The notes under the pieces are model-generated. The model ran no database searches. It saw only the letters and a list, made by a program, of their open reading frames with translations, and had not been told where the DNA came from. The position numbers and the translations under genes are program-made. Positions 14,439-19,914 of a stretch of DNA of 19,914 nucleotides are shown here, in pieces. This DNA comes from an uncultured Dorea sp. (GTDB taxonomy: Bacteria; Bacillota_A; Clostridia; Lachnospirales; Lachnospiraceae). The DNA lies in the NCBI GenBank assembly GCA_910579015.1, contig CAJTRO010000002.1:70596-90509 (forward strand), read 5' to 3'. Positions within the stretch are counted from its first letter, which is position 1. The number at the start of each line of letters is the position of its first letter.

Positions 14439-15773
14439 TTATTTTGCCGCATTCGCCGCTATCTGTACCGCATCCCACACTCCTGCAAACATGGGAGCAT
14501 ACCCAAGATCCAGATACCCCAGCTCTTCAGTCGTCATTTCCCTGTCAATGGCACACGCGAAGATATCAATCCGCCAGGCCGCTTCCCGCTCTCCCATGAT
14601 CTGCGCGCCCAGGATCCGGCGGCTTTTGGCATGATACACGAGTTTAATGGTGACAGGACACGGCGCCGGATAATACCTGGCGTGGCTTCGCGCCTCGACA
14701 AGCTTCGTCTTATATGAGATGCCCGCCCTTCTGGCTTCTTCCTCGGACAGTCCGGTTTTGGCAAGCTCCAGATCCATGCACCGCAGCATGGACGTTCCAA
14801 GTGCCCTGTCAAAACAGACCGGCCGCCCGAGAACGCTGTCGCCGGCCAGACGTCCCTGCTTATTTGCATTCGTTCCAAGCGCGATATATGCCGGTTTATC
14901 CAGCAGTCGGTGCCAGACTGCCGCGCAGTCTCCGGCGGCATATACGTCTTTCTTCGCTGTTCTCATCGCCTTATCTGTGACGATGGCGCCGTTTGGAAGC
15001 TTCTCAATGTCCCCTGCAAAAGCCGTATTGGGAGAAACGCCGACCGACATGATCACCAGATCCGCCTCATAAGAGCCCTTATCCGTTGTAACGCTCTTAA
15101 CTCTTCCGGCTTCCCCCTCAAAGCTTCGTACACATTCTTTGGTATGTACAGAAACACCATGCCTTTCAAGCTCCCTTACTGCCCCTTCCCCAAATTCAGC
15201 GTCGAATACACTTAAGATCCGGTCTGCCGCTTCTATGATGCGCACAGATTTCACCTTCTTTAGCAGGCACGCCTCCGCAAGTTCAAGTCCGATATAACCT
15301 CCGCCTATGATCACGACGTTCTTCTGTCCGCCAAGAAGCCCTCTCTTTAATTCTTCCGCATCCTTAAGCGTCTTGAGGCTGTAGATATTCATAAGCTCCA
15401 TCCCCTCAACGTTCAGAAGTTTCGGCGATGCTCCGGTCGCTATGATCAATTTATCATAAGCTTCGGTTATCTCCCCCTCTTCCTCAGATACAGCCCGTAC
15501 ATATTTTTCTTCATAGTCAATCCCTGTTGCTTCACAGCCTGTCCGCACCCGAATCCCCGCGCTCTCGAATTCCGGCGCCTTCCGTATACGGATCAGGTCC
15601 AGGTCTTCATTCAGTCCCGCCACATAATAGGGGAGCCCGCAGGCTCCATAAGATACCTCGTCCGTTTTCTCAAGGACAATCACCTCGGTGTCCGGGCTCT
15701 TACGCTTGATACGGGAGGCCGCGCTCATTCCGGCCGGATTCCCGCCTAGTATAACCACTCTCATATTATCCAT
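14439..15773 (-). CDS. FAD/NAD(P)-dependent oxidoreductase, CoA-disulfide reductase / NADH oxidase family
   Basis: 444 residues, the size of CoA-disulfide reductases and NADH oxidases. Domains: FAD-binding (VVILGGNPAGMSAASRI, 6-22), the single redox-active cysteine motif SYGACGLPYY with C45, NAD(P)-binding (VVIIGGGYIGLELAEA, 153-168), the second FAD motif (YAAGDCAAVWH, 288-298) and a C-terminal dimerisation domain (LGYAPMFAGVWDAVQIAA). There is no C-terminal rhodanese domain, so it is not the Npsr/CoADR-RHD fusion. The family reduces CoA disulfides, polysulfide or O2 with NAD(P)H; the substrate here cannot be read from sequence. It is the last gene of the operon, 39 nt after the DUF35 gene. 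Its ribosome binding site GGGAGG is only 3 nt from ATG 15773, so the second ATG at 15764 is an alternative start. Confidence 0.88.
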   Translation of the reverse strand: MDNMRVVILGGNPAGMSAASRIKRKSPDTEVIVLEKTDEVSYGACGLPYYVAGLNEDLDLIRIRKAPEFESAGIRVRTGCEATGIDYEEKYVRAVSEEEGEITEAYDKLIIATGASPKLLNVEGMELMNIYSLKTLKDAEELKRGLLGGQKNVVIIGGGYIGLELAEACLLKKVKSVRIIEAADRILSVFDAEFGEGAVRELERHGVSVHTKECVRSFEGEAGRVKSVTTDKGSYEADLVIMSVGVSPNTAFAGDIEKLPNGAIVTDKAMRTAKKDVYAAGDCAAVWHRLLDKPAYIALGTNANKQGRLAGDSVLGRPVCFDRALGTSMLRCMDLELAKTGLSEEEARRAGISYKTKLVEARSHARYYPAPCPVTIKLVYHAKSRRILGAQIMGEREAAWRIDIFACAIDREMTTEELGYLDLGYAPMFAGVWDAVQIAANAAK

Positions 15774-15812
15774 CTTCCTCCCTTCTTAAGGAACTGTTCA
15801 GAAATGACTGGA

Positions 15813-16217
15813 TCAGACGTCTGCCTCGAATACCGGCTTCGTATACCCGTCAAAATCCTCCCAGCGAAGCTTAAGCCTGCTTCCGCACTTTAATCCTGTT
15901 CCATCTGTTCCTACAAGGTTTGAAACCAGGCGGATCCCCTCTTTTAGATCTGCCTCGCACACGATATAAGGCACCTTATCTGCAAGAGACGGATGAAAGG
16001 GCTTGTGAAAGATTGTATAAGAGTACAGTACGGCTTCGCCGGACAGCTCCACAAGCTCCGTTTCGGCGCTCAGGCATTCGGGACACAGGTAAGAGGCCGG
16101 CCAGCGGAGCGTTCTGCACGCTTTACATCTCTGTGCCATCAGTTTATGCTCCCGTGTGCCCTCCCAGAAAAAACCTGTGTCAGCGCTGATTCCCGGAGCA
16201 AAATATTCCTTCTGCAT
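15813..16217 (-). CDS. DUF35 Zn-ribbon / OB-fold partner protein
   Basis: 134 residues. An N-terminal helix (FFWEGTREHKLMAQR, 16-30) precedes a rubredoxin-like zinc ribbon with C31-x2-C34 and C45-x2-C48, then an OB-fold-like beta domain (about 55-130). Proteins of this family (DUF35/DUF35_N) are obligate partners of thiolase-superfamily enzymes. Examples are the ChsH2 DUF35 domain with the aldolase Ltp2, and the archaeal thiolase/HMG-CoA synthase complex, where the OB fold helps hold the CoA moiety. The ATG is 1 nt beyond the stop of the thiolase-like gene, and its ribosome binding site AAAGGATGG lies inside that gene's last codons. Translation is therefore coupled and a 1:1 complex is likely. 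Confidence 0.9.
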   Translation of the reverse strand: MQKEYFAPGISADTGFFWEGTREHKLMAQRCKACRTLRWPASYLCPECLSAETELVELSGEAVLYSYTIFHKPFHPSLADKVPYIVCEADLKEGIRLVSNLVGTDGTGLKCGSRLKLRWEDFDGYTKPVFEADV

Positions 16218-16218
16218 A

Positions 16219-17406
16219 TTATTCCATCCTTTCTAGTATCAGGGAGGCATGACTCTGGAACACACCCCCGTTGTCACTGCACATGATAAGCCCTGGCGGC
16301 TTCGTCCCCGGATATTCTCCAAGCTGTCGTCTGCCGCATCTTCCCATCAACTGCATAACTCCCTCGCTCACCGGCGTAAGTCCCATAAAATATGCCTCTG
16401 AAAGCATACCGCCTGATGTATTCACCGGGAAATCACCGCCCGGCCCGAGACGTTCCTTCGTCAGAAATTCCTTCGTCTCTTCTGGCCGAAAGAACCCGTA
16501 GTCCCGCAGAGTTGCCTCCACCGTATAGGTAAAGCAGTCATAGATTTCACAGGCGTCAATATCCTGCGCTGTCACTCCCGCCATCTCAAATGCCTGTCTT
16601 CCAGCCCTTGCCGCCGCCGAATCTTCGTCCTCTGCCCGCAGACGGAAAGGCGATAGCGGCTGGCTGGCGCTTCCGAATCCGCGGATCGTCACAAGCGGAT
16701 GCCGGTTTAAGCTCCTTGCACATTCCGCCGTGGTAAGGACGATTGCACGCCCGCCGTCACAATTAGGCGTCGCATCCAGCAGACGGAGCGGTTCCGCCAC
16801 CATATCGCTCCCATAATAGCCTTCCTCATTAAGAGGCTTTCCATGCATGGCCGCAATCGGGTTCAGCTCTGCCCACCTGCGCTGTGCGATTGCAATTTCC
16901 TTCCAAACTGCCGCCCCTGTTCCATAGACGCTCTCGCCGCGCTTTGCCAGCATCGCGTATTTGGCCATCGTACTTAAGTCGCCGTATGCGGCCAGTTCAT
17001 CTGCCGCCTTCCCCGCTTTCAGCTCTTTCACAAAGCTTCTTCTTGCGCTCCGTGCATTATCTCCATAAGAGAGGACCACATATTTACACAGACCGCTCGT
17101 CAGAAGCCCGATACAGTGATACAGCCAGCTTCTCGTACAATAGGTTTCCTGGCTTAACACCTGCGGTCTTATCCCCAGCTGTTCTGCCACGGTAAATGCG
17201 GTCACGTCGTAATCTTTGCCGATCGCGTCAAAATGTCTGTAAAGGAGCAGGGCACCGACTTCCTCTTTGCCGATGCCCGCGTCCTCTATGGCATTTTTGA
17301 CTGCTTCAATATGAAAGCTCACCGCTGTGCGGCCTTCGATCTTCCCCTGTGCCGTATAGCCTGTTCCCGCGATTGCAATCTTATTTCTTAAATGTTCAAA
17401 TGCCAC
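16219..17406 (-). CDS. SCP2/Ltp2-type thiolase-like protein, possible CoA-dependent aldolase
   Basis: 395 residues with the thiolase fold; the best relatives by motif are the non-specific lipid-transfer-type thiolases that pair with DUF35. Seen: an N-terminal GTGYTAQGKIEGRTAV block, TYCTRSW with C90 near the position of the thiolase nucleophile, NCDGGRAIVLTT (215-226), YDCFTYTVEATLRDYGF (289-305) and NTSGGMLSEAYFMG (329-342). Classical thiolases have NxxGGxxAxGHPxG at the last site. Here Tyr339 replaces the GHP region, so the catalytic His is missing, as in Ltp2-like retro-aldolases of steroid side-chain degradation, which use tyrosines. A late Cys (C376, MCSDNGG) is kept. The start is GTG 17406, with AAGGAGG 9 nt upstream overlapping the stop of the aldehyde dehydrogenase gene. 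Substrate unknown; aldol cleavage or condensation is inferred, thiolysis cannot be excluded. Confidence 0.82.
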   Translation of the reverse strand: MAFEHLRNKIAIAGTGYTAQGKIEGRTAVSFHIEAVKNAIEDAGIGKEEVGALLLYRHFDAIGKDYDVTAFTVAEQLGIRPQVLSQETYCTRSWLYHCIGLLTSGLCKYVVLSYGDNARSARRSFVKELKAGKAADELAAYGDLSTMAKYAMLAKRGESVYGTGAAVWKEIAIAQRRWAELNPIAAMHGKPLNEEGYYGSDMVAEPLRLLDATPNCDGGRAIVLTTAECARSLNRHPLVTIRGFGSASQPLSPFRLRAEDEDSAAARAGRQAFEMAGVTAQDIDACEIYDCFTYTVEATLRDYGFFRPEETKEFLTKERLGPGGDFPVNTSGGMLSEAYFMGLTPVSEGVMQLMGRCGRRQLGEYPGTKPPGLIMCSDNGGVFQSHASLILERME

Positions 17407-17420
17407 TTACTGATTCCTCC

Positions 17421-18785
17421 TTACAGCCATACCTCATCAAGCGGAGGCATGGTGCAGTCATGATAATATGCCAGCTTTGTTACATTCATCAGATGCCTGT
17501 AGGTAAGATTCTCAGAGATAGAGTTATTGCCCCAGCTTCCGCATCCCAGCGACATGGTAGGTTCAAGACCATTGATATAATTGCCTCCGGACGCCGCGCC
17601 GCCGGCCTGGTTCACCAACAGACGCCCTACCGGAAGCTTTCCGCCTGCGTACTCCGCCTTCTTCTCATCCTCCGTGTAGATAACCGAAGTATGTCCTGCT
17701 CCCTCCCACAGAAGGTTGGACCTTGCCGCCTCTACCCCTTCCTCAAAGCTTTCATACGGGAACAGCTGGATGACCGGACACAGCTTTTCTCTGCACAGCA
17801 GGTTCGTCCTTCCAAGTCCCCGGCTGTTAAATATCAGAACCTCACTGTCCCCGGGGACCTCAAAGCCCAGCTCTTTGGCCAGCTTTGCCGGCTTCATTCC
17901 CACATACTTCGGGTTTATCGCGCCGTCTTCTTTGAAAAGAAGTCCGGCAAGCCCTTCTGCCCTGTCATCCGGGATCATGGCCGCCTTCGCCTTGGTAAAT
18001 GCCTCGACCACCCTGTCATAATCCTCCTTCGGGAAATGCAGAGCCTGTTCCCCCGTACACGGGATTCCGTTGTCATAGGCTCTTCCTCCCACGATCGTAA
18101 GAGCCGCCTTGTCATAGTCCTTATAATCATCGGCGATGATCACCTGCACGTTCCCCTGCCCCACGCCAAAGGACGGACGCCCGCTTGAGTATGCTGATTT
18201 TACCATGGCGTGTCCGCCGGTTGCCACGATGACGTCAGATTTCTGCATAAGCTCCTTCGTCTTATCCATCCCCGGCTCTTCGATCACCTGTATAAGGTTG
18301 TCCGGCGCGCCGGCTTCTCTGAGCGCATCGCTTATCAGCCTGACACCGTGGATCGTTACATTCTTCGCGCCCGGGTGGGGAGAAACAATAGTACTGTTTC
18401 TGCATTTGATGATATTCATTCCGTTGCTCGCCACTGTGGATGTGGGATTCGTACTTGGAGCAAGGCACGCAACTACCCCCACCGGCTTTGCAAAGGTCAC
18501 CACTTTATTCATAGTATCATTCTCGATGATCCCTACAGACTTCTTATCTCTCAGATAGAACCACGCCGCCGCTGCCGCCTTCTTCTGCTTATAGATCTTG
18601 CTGTCCACTCTCCCGAAGTGTGTCTCTTCTACCGCCTCCGCGGCTAAAAGCTCTGCGTGGTCATAGATTGTCTTGCCGATGATCTTAACCAGCGCGTCTA
18701 CCTGCTCCTGCGTATAATTCTCTATCTCTGCCTGCGCAATCCTCGCCTTTTCAAGCATTTCATCAATCACTGTCTTTTCTGCCAT
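17421..18785 (-). CDS. CoA-acylating aldehyde dehydrogenase
   Basis: 454 residues, the size of single-domain acylating aldehyde dehydrogenases (EutE/PduP/SucD/SauS types and the N-terminal half of AdhE). Converts an aldehyde, CoA and NAD(P)+ to acyl-CoA, or the reverse. Seen: PVGVVACLAPSTNP (101-114), GVGQGNV (207-213), the catalytic cysteine C243 in NGIPCTGEQ, and a C-terminal GGNYINGLEPTMSLGCGSWG block with NNSISENLTYRHLMNV (400-435). No AdhE iron alcohol dehydrogenase half is fused; a separate zinc alcohol dehydrogenase is encoded upstream. No extra N-terminal helix like those targeting PduP or EutE to microcompartments is seen, so it is probably cytosolic. ATG 18785 is chosen, with GAAAGGAA about 9 nt upstream; the ATG at 18794 is too close to that site. 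Acetaldehyde, succinate semialdehyde and sulfoacetaldehyde are all possible substrates. Confidence 0.88.
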   Translation of the reverse strand: MAEKTVIDEMLEKARIAQAEIENYTQEQVDALVKIIGKTIYDHAELLAAEAVEETHFGRVDSKIYKQKKAAAAAWFYLRDKKSVGIIENDTMNKVVTFAKPVGVVACLAPSTNPTSTVASNGMNIIKCRNSTIVSPHPGAKNVTIHGVRLISDALREAGAPDNLIQVIEEPGMDKTKELMQKSDVIVATGGHAMVKSAYSSGRPSFGVGQGNVQVIIADDYKDYDKAALTIVGGRAYDNGIPCTGEQALHFPKEDYDRVVEAFTKAKAAMIPDDRAEGLAGLLFKEDGAINPKYVGMKPAKLAKELGFEVPGDSEVLIFNSRGLGRTNLLCREKLCPVIQLFPYESFEEGVEAARSNLLWEGAGHTSVIYTEDEKKAEYAGGKLPVGRLLVNQAGGAASGGNYINGLEPTMSLGCGSWGNNSISENLTYRHLMNVTKLAYYHDCTMPPLDEVWL

Positions 18786-18843
18786 CCTTTTCATTTCCTT
18801 TCTGCCTGCGCGGCCTTTTTGATAATGCCTGTATGTATCACGG

Positions 18844-19872
18844 TCAGCCGCCGTATACAATACAATTCTTTATTACTTCCCCGGAGGCATGGGAAAGAAT
18901 TGCCTTCTCCAAATCCTCCAGAGGATACTCGTTCTGGATAAAATCCTCCTCTGATATGACGCCCATCTTCAAAAGCTCTAAAGCGGCCATGACGTGGCGT
19001 GCCGTCGTATGGAATACCCCTTTGATAGTCAGCTGTGAATAATGCACAAGCTCTGCATCCACATGAAGTACGCTTCCGCCCTTCGTCCCTCCGAACAACA
19101 GGACAAAACCGCCCTTTCTTGCCATTCTTATGCTTGTCTCCCAGGTTCCTATCAGTCCCGCCGCTTCGATCACAACGTCTGCTCCCCTGCCTTCGTCTGT
19201 CAGCTCTTTTACAGACCTTACAGCGTCTTCTGTTCCTGTAAGGTTTACAGCCTTCCACACCCCAAGCTTTTTGGCCAGCGCAAGCCTGTTTTCCTTCAGA
19301 TCCGTTACGATCACTTTTGCTCCTTTCAGAACGGCAAGCCTTGAAAACATCAGCCCTATAGGGCCGGCGCCGTTTATGATGACCGTATCTCCCGGATGTA
19401 TCGGGCAGTTGTCTATCCCGTAGACAGCACATGAAAACGGCTCCATCAGAGACGCTCTCTTATGGGAAACGGCGTCGTCTATAATGAACATATTCTGGCG
19501 GACGATCCGCTCCGGGACTTTTACGTATTCTGCATAGGCTCCCCTGTTAAACAGCATATCCTCGCACATAGACGTAAGCCCCTTCTTGCAGTAATAGCAC
19601 TCGTTACAGGAGGCCGTGTTATGTACAGCCACACGGTCTCCTTCCCTGAAACCTTTTACGTTCTGCCCAATGGCATAGATGACGCCGGAGTATTCATGGC
19701 CGAAGGGGTGGGGAGGAGTAAGGAGCGGATACCCCCTCTTATAGATCTTTACATCTGTTCCGCAGGTGGTGGATATCTTGTTCTTTACCACCACCTCCCC
19801 AGGCCCCGGGACAGGGATCGGACACTCTTCAATACGCAGTTCTTCTTCCTTATACAAAACCGCCCTCTTCAT
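18844..19872 (-). CDS. Zinc-dependent medium-chain alcohol/polyol dehydrogenase
   Basis: 342 residues, MDR superfamily, closest in pattern to threonine dehydrogenase and sorbitol/iditol dehydrogenase-like enzymes. Catalytic zinc ligands are C37 (TTCGTD), H59/E60 (GHEYSG) and E144 (MEPFSCA). Structural zinc ligands C89, C92, C95 and C103 are all present (CNECYYCKKGLTSMC). The Rossmann motif GAGPIG is at 168-173, with D191 at the end of the second strand, which favours NAD(H) over NADP(H). It oxidises a secondary or primary alcohol, or reduces the carbonyl; the substrate is not readable. ATG 19872 has GAGGAGG 6 nt upstream. It precedes the acylating aldehyde dehydrogenase by 58 nt in the same operon, so the two may act in series (alcohol to aldehyde to acyl-CoA) or on different intermediates. 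Confidence 0.9.
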   Translation of the reverse strand: MKRAVLYKEEELRIEECPIPVPGPGEVVVKNKISTTCGTDVKIYKRGYPLLTPPHPFGHEYSGVIYAIGQNVKGFREGDRVAVHNTASCNECYYCKKGLTSMCEDMLFNRGAYAEYVKVPERIVRQNMFIIDDAVSHKRASLMEPFSCAVYGIDNCPIHPGDTVIINGAGPIGLMFSRLAVLKGAKVIVTDLKENRLALAKKLGVWKAVNLTGTEDAVRSVKELTDEGRGADVVIEAAGLIGTWETSIRMARKGGFVLLFGGTKGGSVLHVDAELVHYSQLTIKGVFHTTARHVMAALELLKMGVISEEDFIQNEYPLEDLEKAILSHASGEVIKNCIVYGG

Positions 19873-19890
19873 ACTGTGCCTCCTCGTCCG

Positions 19891-19914
19891 TTAATATCCC
19901 ATGCCGTCGTTCTT
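19891..19914 (-). CDS. Last seven codons of an upstream gene (partial)
   Basis: On the minus strand the frame ending at TAA 19893-19891 reads KNDGMGY. It stops 18 nt before the alcohol dehydrogenase ATG, typical spacing for an operon, and the dehydrogenase ribosome binding site follows directly. This is too short to identify. Open frames of this length also occur by chance, so it rests mainly on position. Confidence 0.4.
   Translation of the reverse strand, partial: KNDGMGY

Noticed and set aside
17349..18188. Plus-strand open frame of 279 codons opposite the aldehyde dehydrogenase
   Set aside because: It is antisense to a clear enzyme gene, has no domain pattern and crosses a gene boundary without a matching ribosome binding site.
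18791..19432. Minus-strand 213-codon frame inside the alcohol dehydrogenase gene
   Set aside because: It has an Arg/Cys/Gly-rich composition typical of an out-of-frame reading, and overlaps a well-supported dehydrogenase in another frame.
14439..19872. Bile-acid-inducible (bai) operon
   Set aside because: A gut clostridial steroid link was considered, but no bai-type 7-alpha-dehydratase, CoA ligase or BaiCD-like flavoenzyme is present; only the aldolase-like pair recalls steroid degradation.
14439..19914. Bacterial microcompartment locus (eut/pdu type)
   Set aside because: An acylating aldehyde dehydrogenase and an alcohol dehydrogenase suggest it, but there are no shell proteins in the window and the aldehyde dehydrogenase lacks an N-terminal encapsulation helix.

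Overview
The window reads as a chromosomal segment of an anaerobic, spore-forming Firmicute, most likely a gut-type Lachnospiraceae or related Clostridia. The reasons are a Spo0A/SpoIVB sporulation pair, a monomeric [FeFe]-hydrogenase, a MetH lacking its reactivation domain with that domain encoded separately, strong AGGAGG-type ribosome binding sites and balanced base composition. This placement is inference from gene content, not a species call. Every gene I can support lies on the minus strand, so transcription runs from high to low coordinates. No gap without a gene exceeds 160 bp. I see no rRNA, tRNA, CRISPR array, insertion sequence or phage gene.

Layout in transcription order (right to left). 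(1) 19914-14439: the end of an operon that starts outside the window. It holds the tail of an unknown gene, a zinc alcohol dehydrogenase, a CoA-acylating aldehyde dehydrogenase, an SCP2/Ltp2-type thiolase-like protein, its DUF35 Zn-ribbon/OB-fold partner and a CoA-disulfide-reductase-like flavoprotein. A strong intrinsic terminator closes it. This is the least explained part of the window: it looks like a small CoA-dependent pathway that makes or breaks a C-C bond and interconverts alcohol, aldehyde and acyl-CoA. (2) 14281-12303: spoIVB then spo0A, the conserved sporulation pair; spo0A has its own promoter-like sequence and 0A-box-like sites. (3) 12235-10799: glgA, glycogen synthase, 67 nt after spo0A with no terminator between. 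(4) 10706-5653: metF, the stand-alone MetH reactivation protein, metH and asnA, closely spaced and probably one methionine/one-carbon operon with asparagine synthetase at its end. (5) 5514-4003: a monomeric [FeFe]-hydrogenase with a consensus promoter overlapped by a Rex-like operator. (6) 3899-2055: a FapA/DUF342 protein. (7) 1909-1: the first 636 codons of alaS, with a perfect consensus promoter whose -35 box sits in the loop of the preceding terminator hairpin.

Functionally the core part (1-14281) joins translation (alaS), amino-acid and one-carbon synthesis (metF/metH/asnA), glycogen storage, sporulation control and fermentative H2 metabolism. The right-hand operon is accessory catabolism or biosynthesis with unknown substrate.
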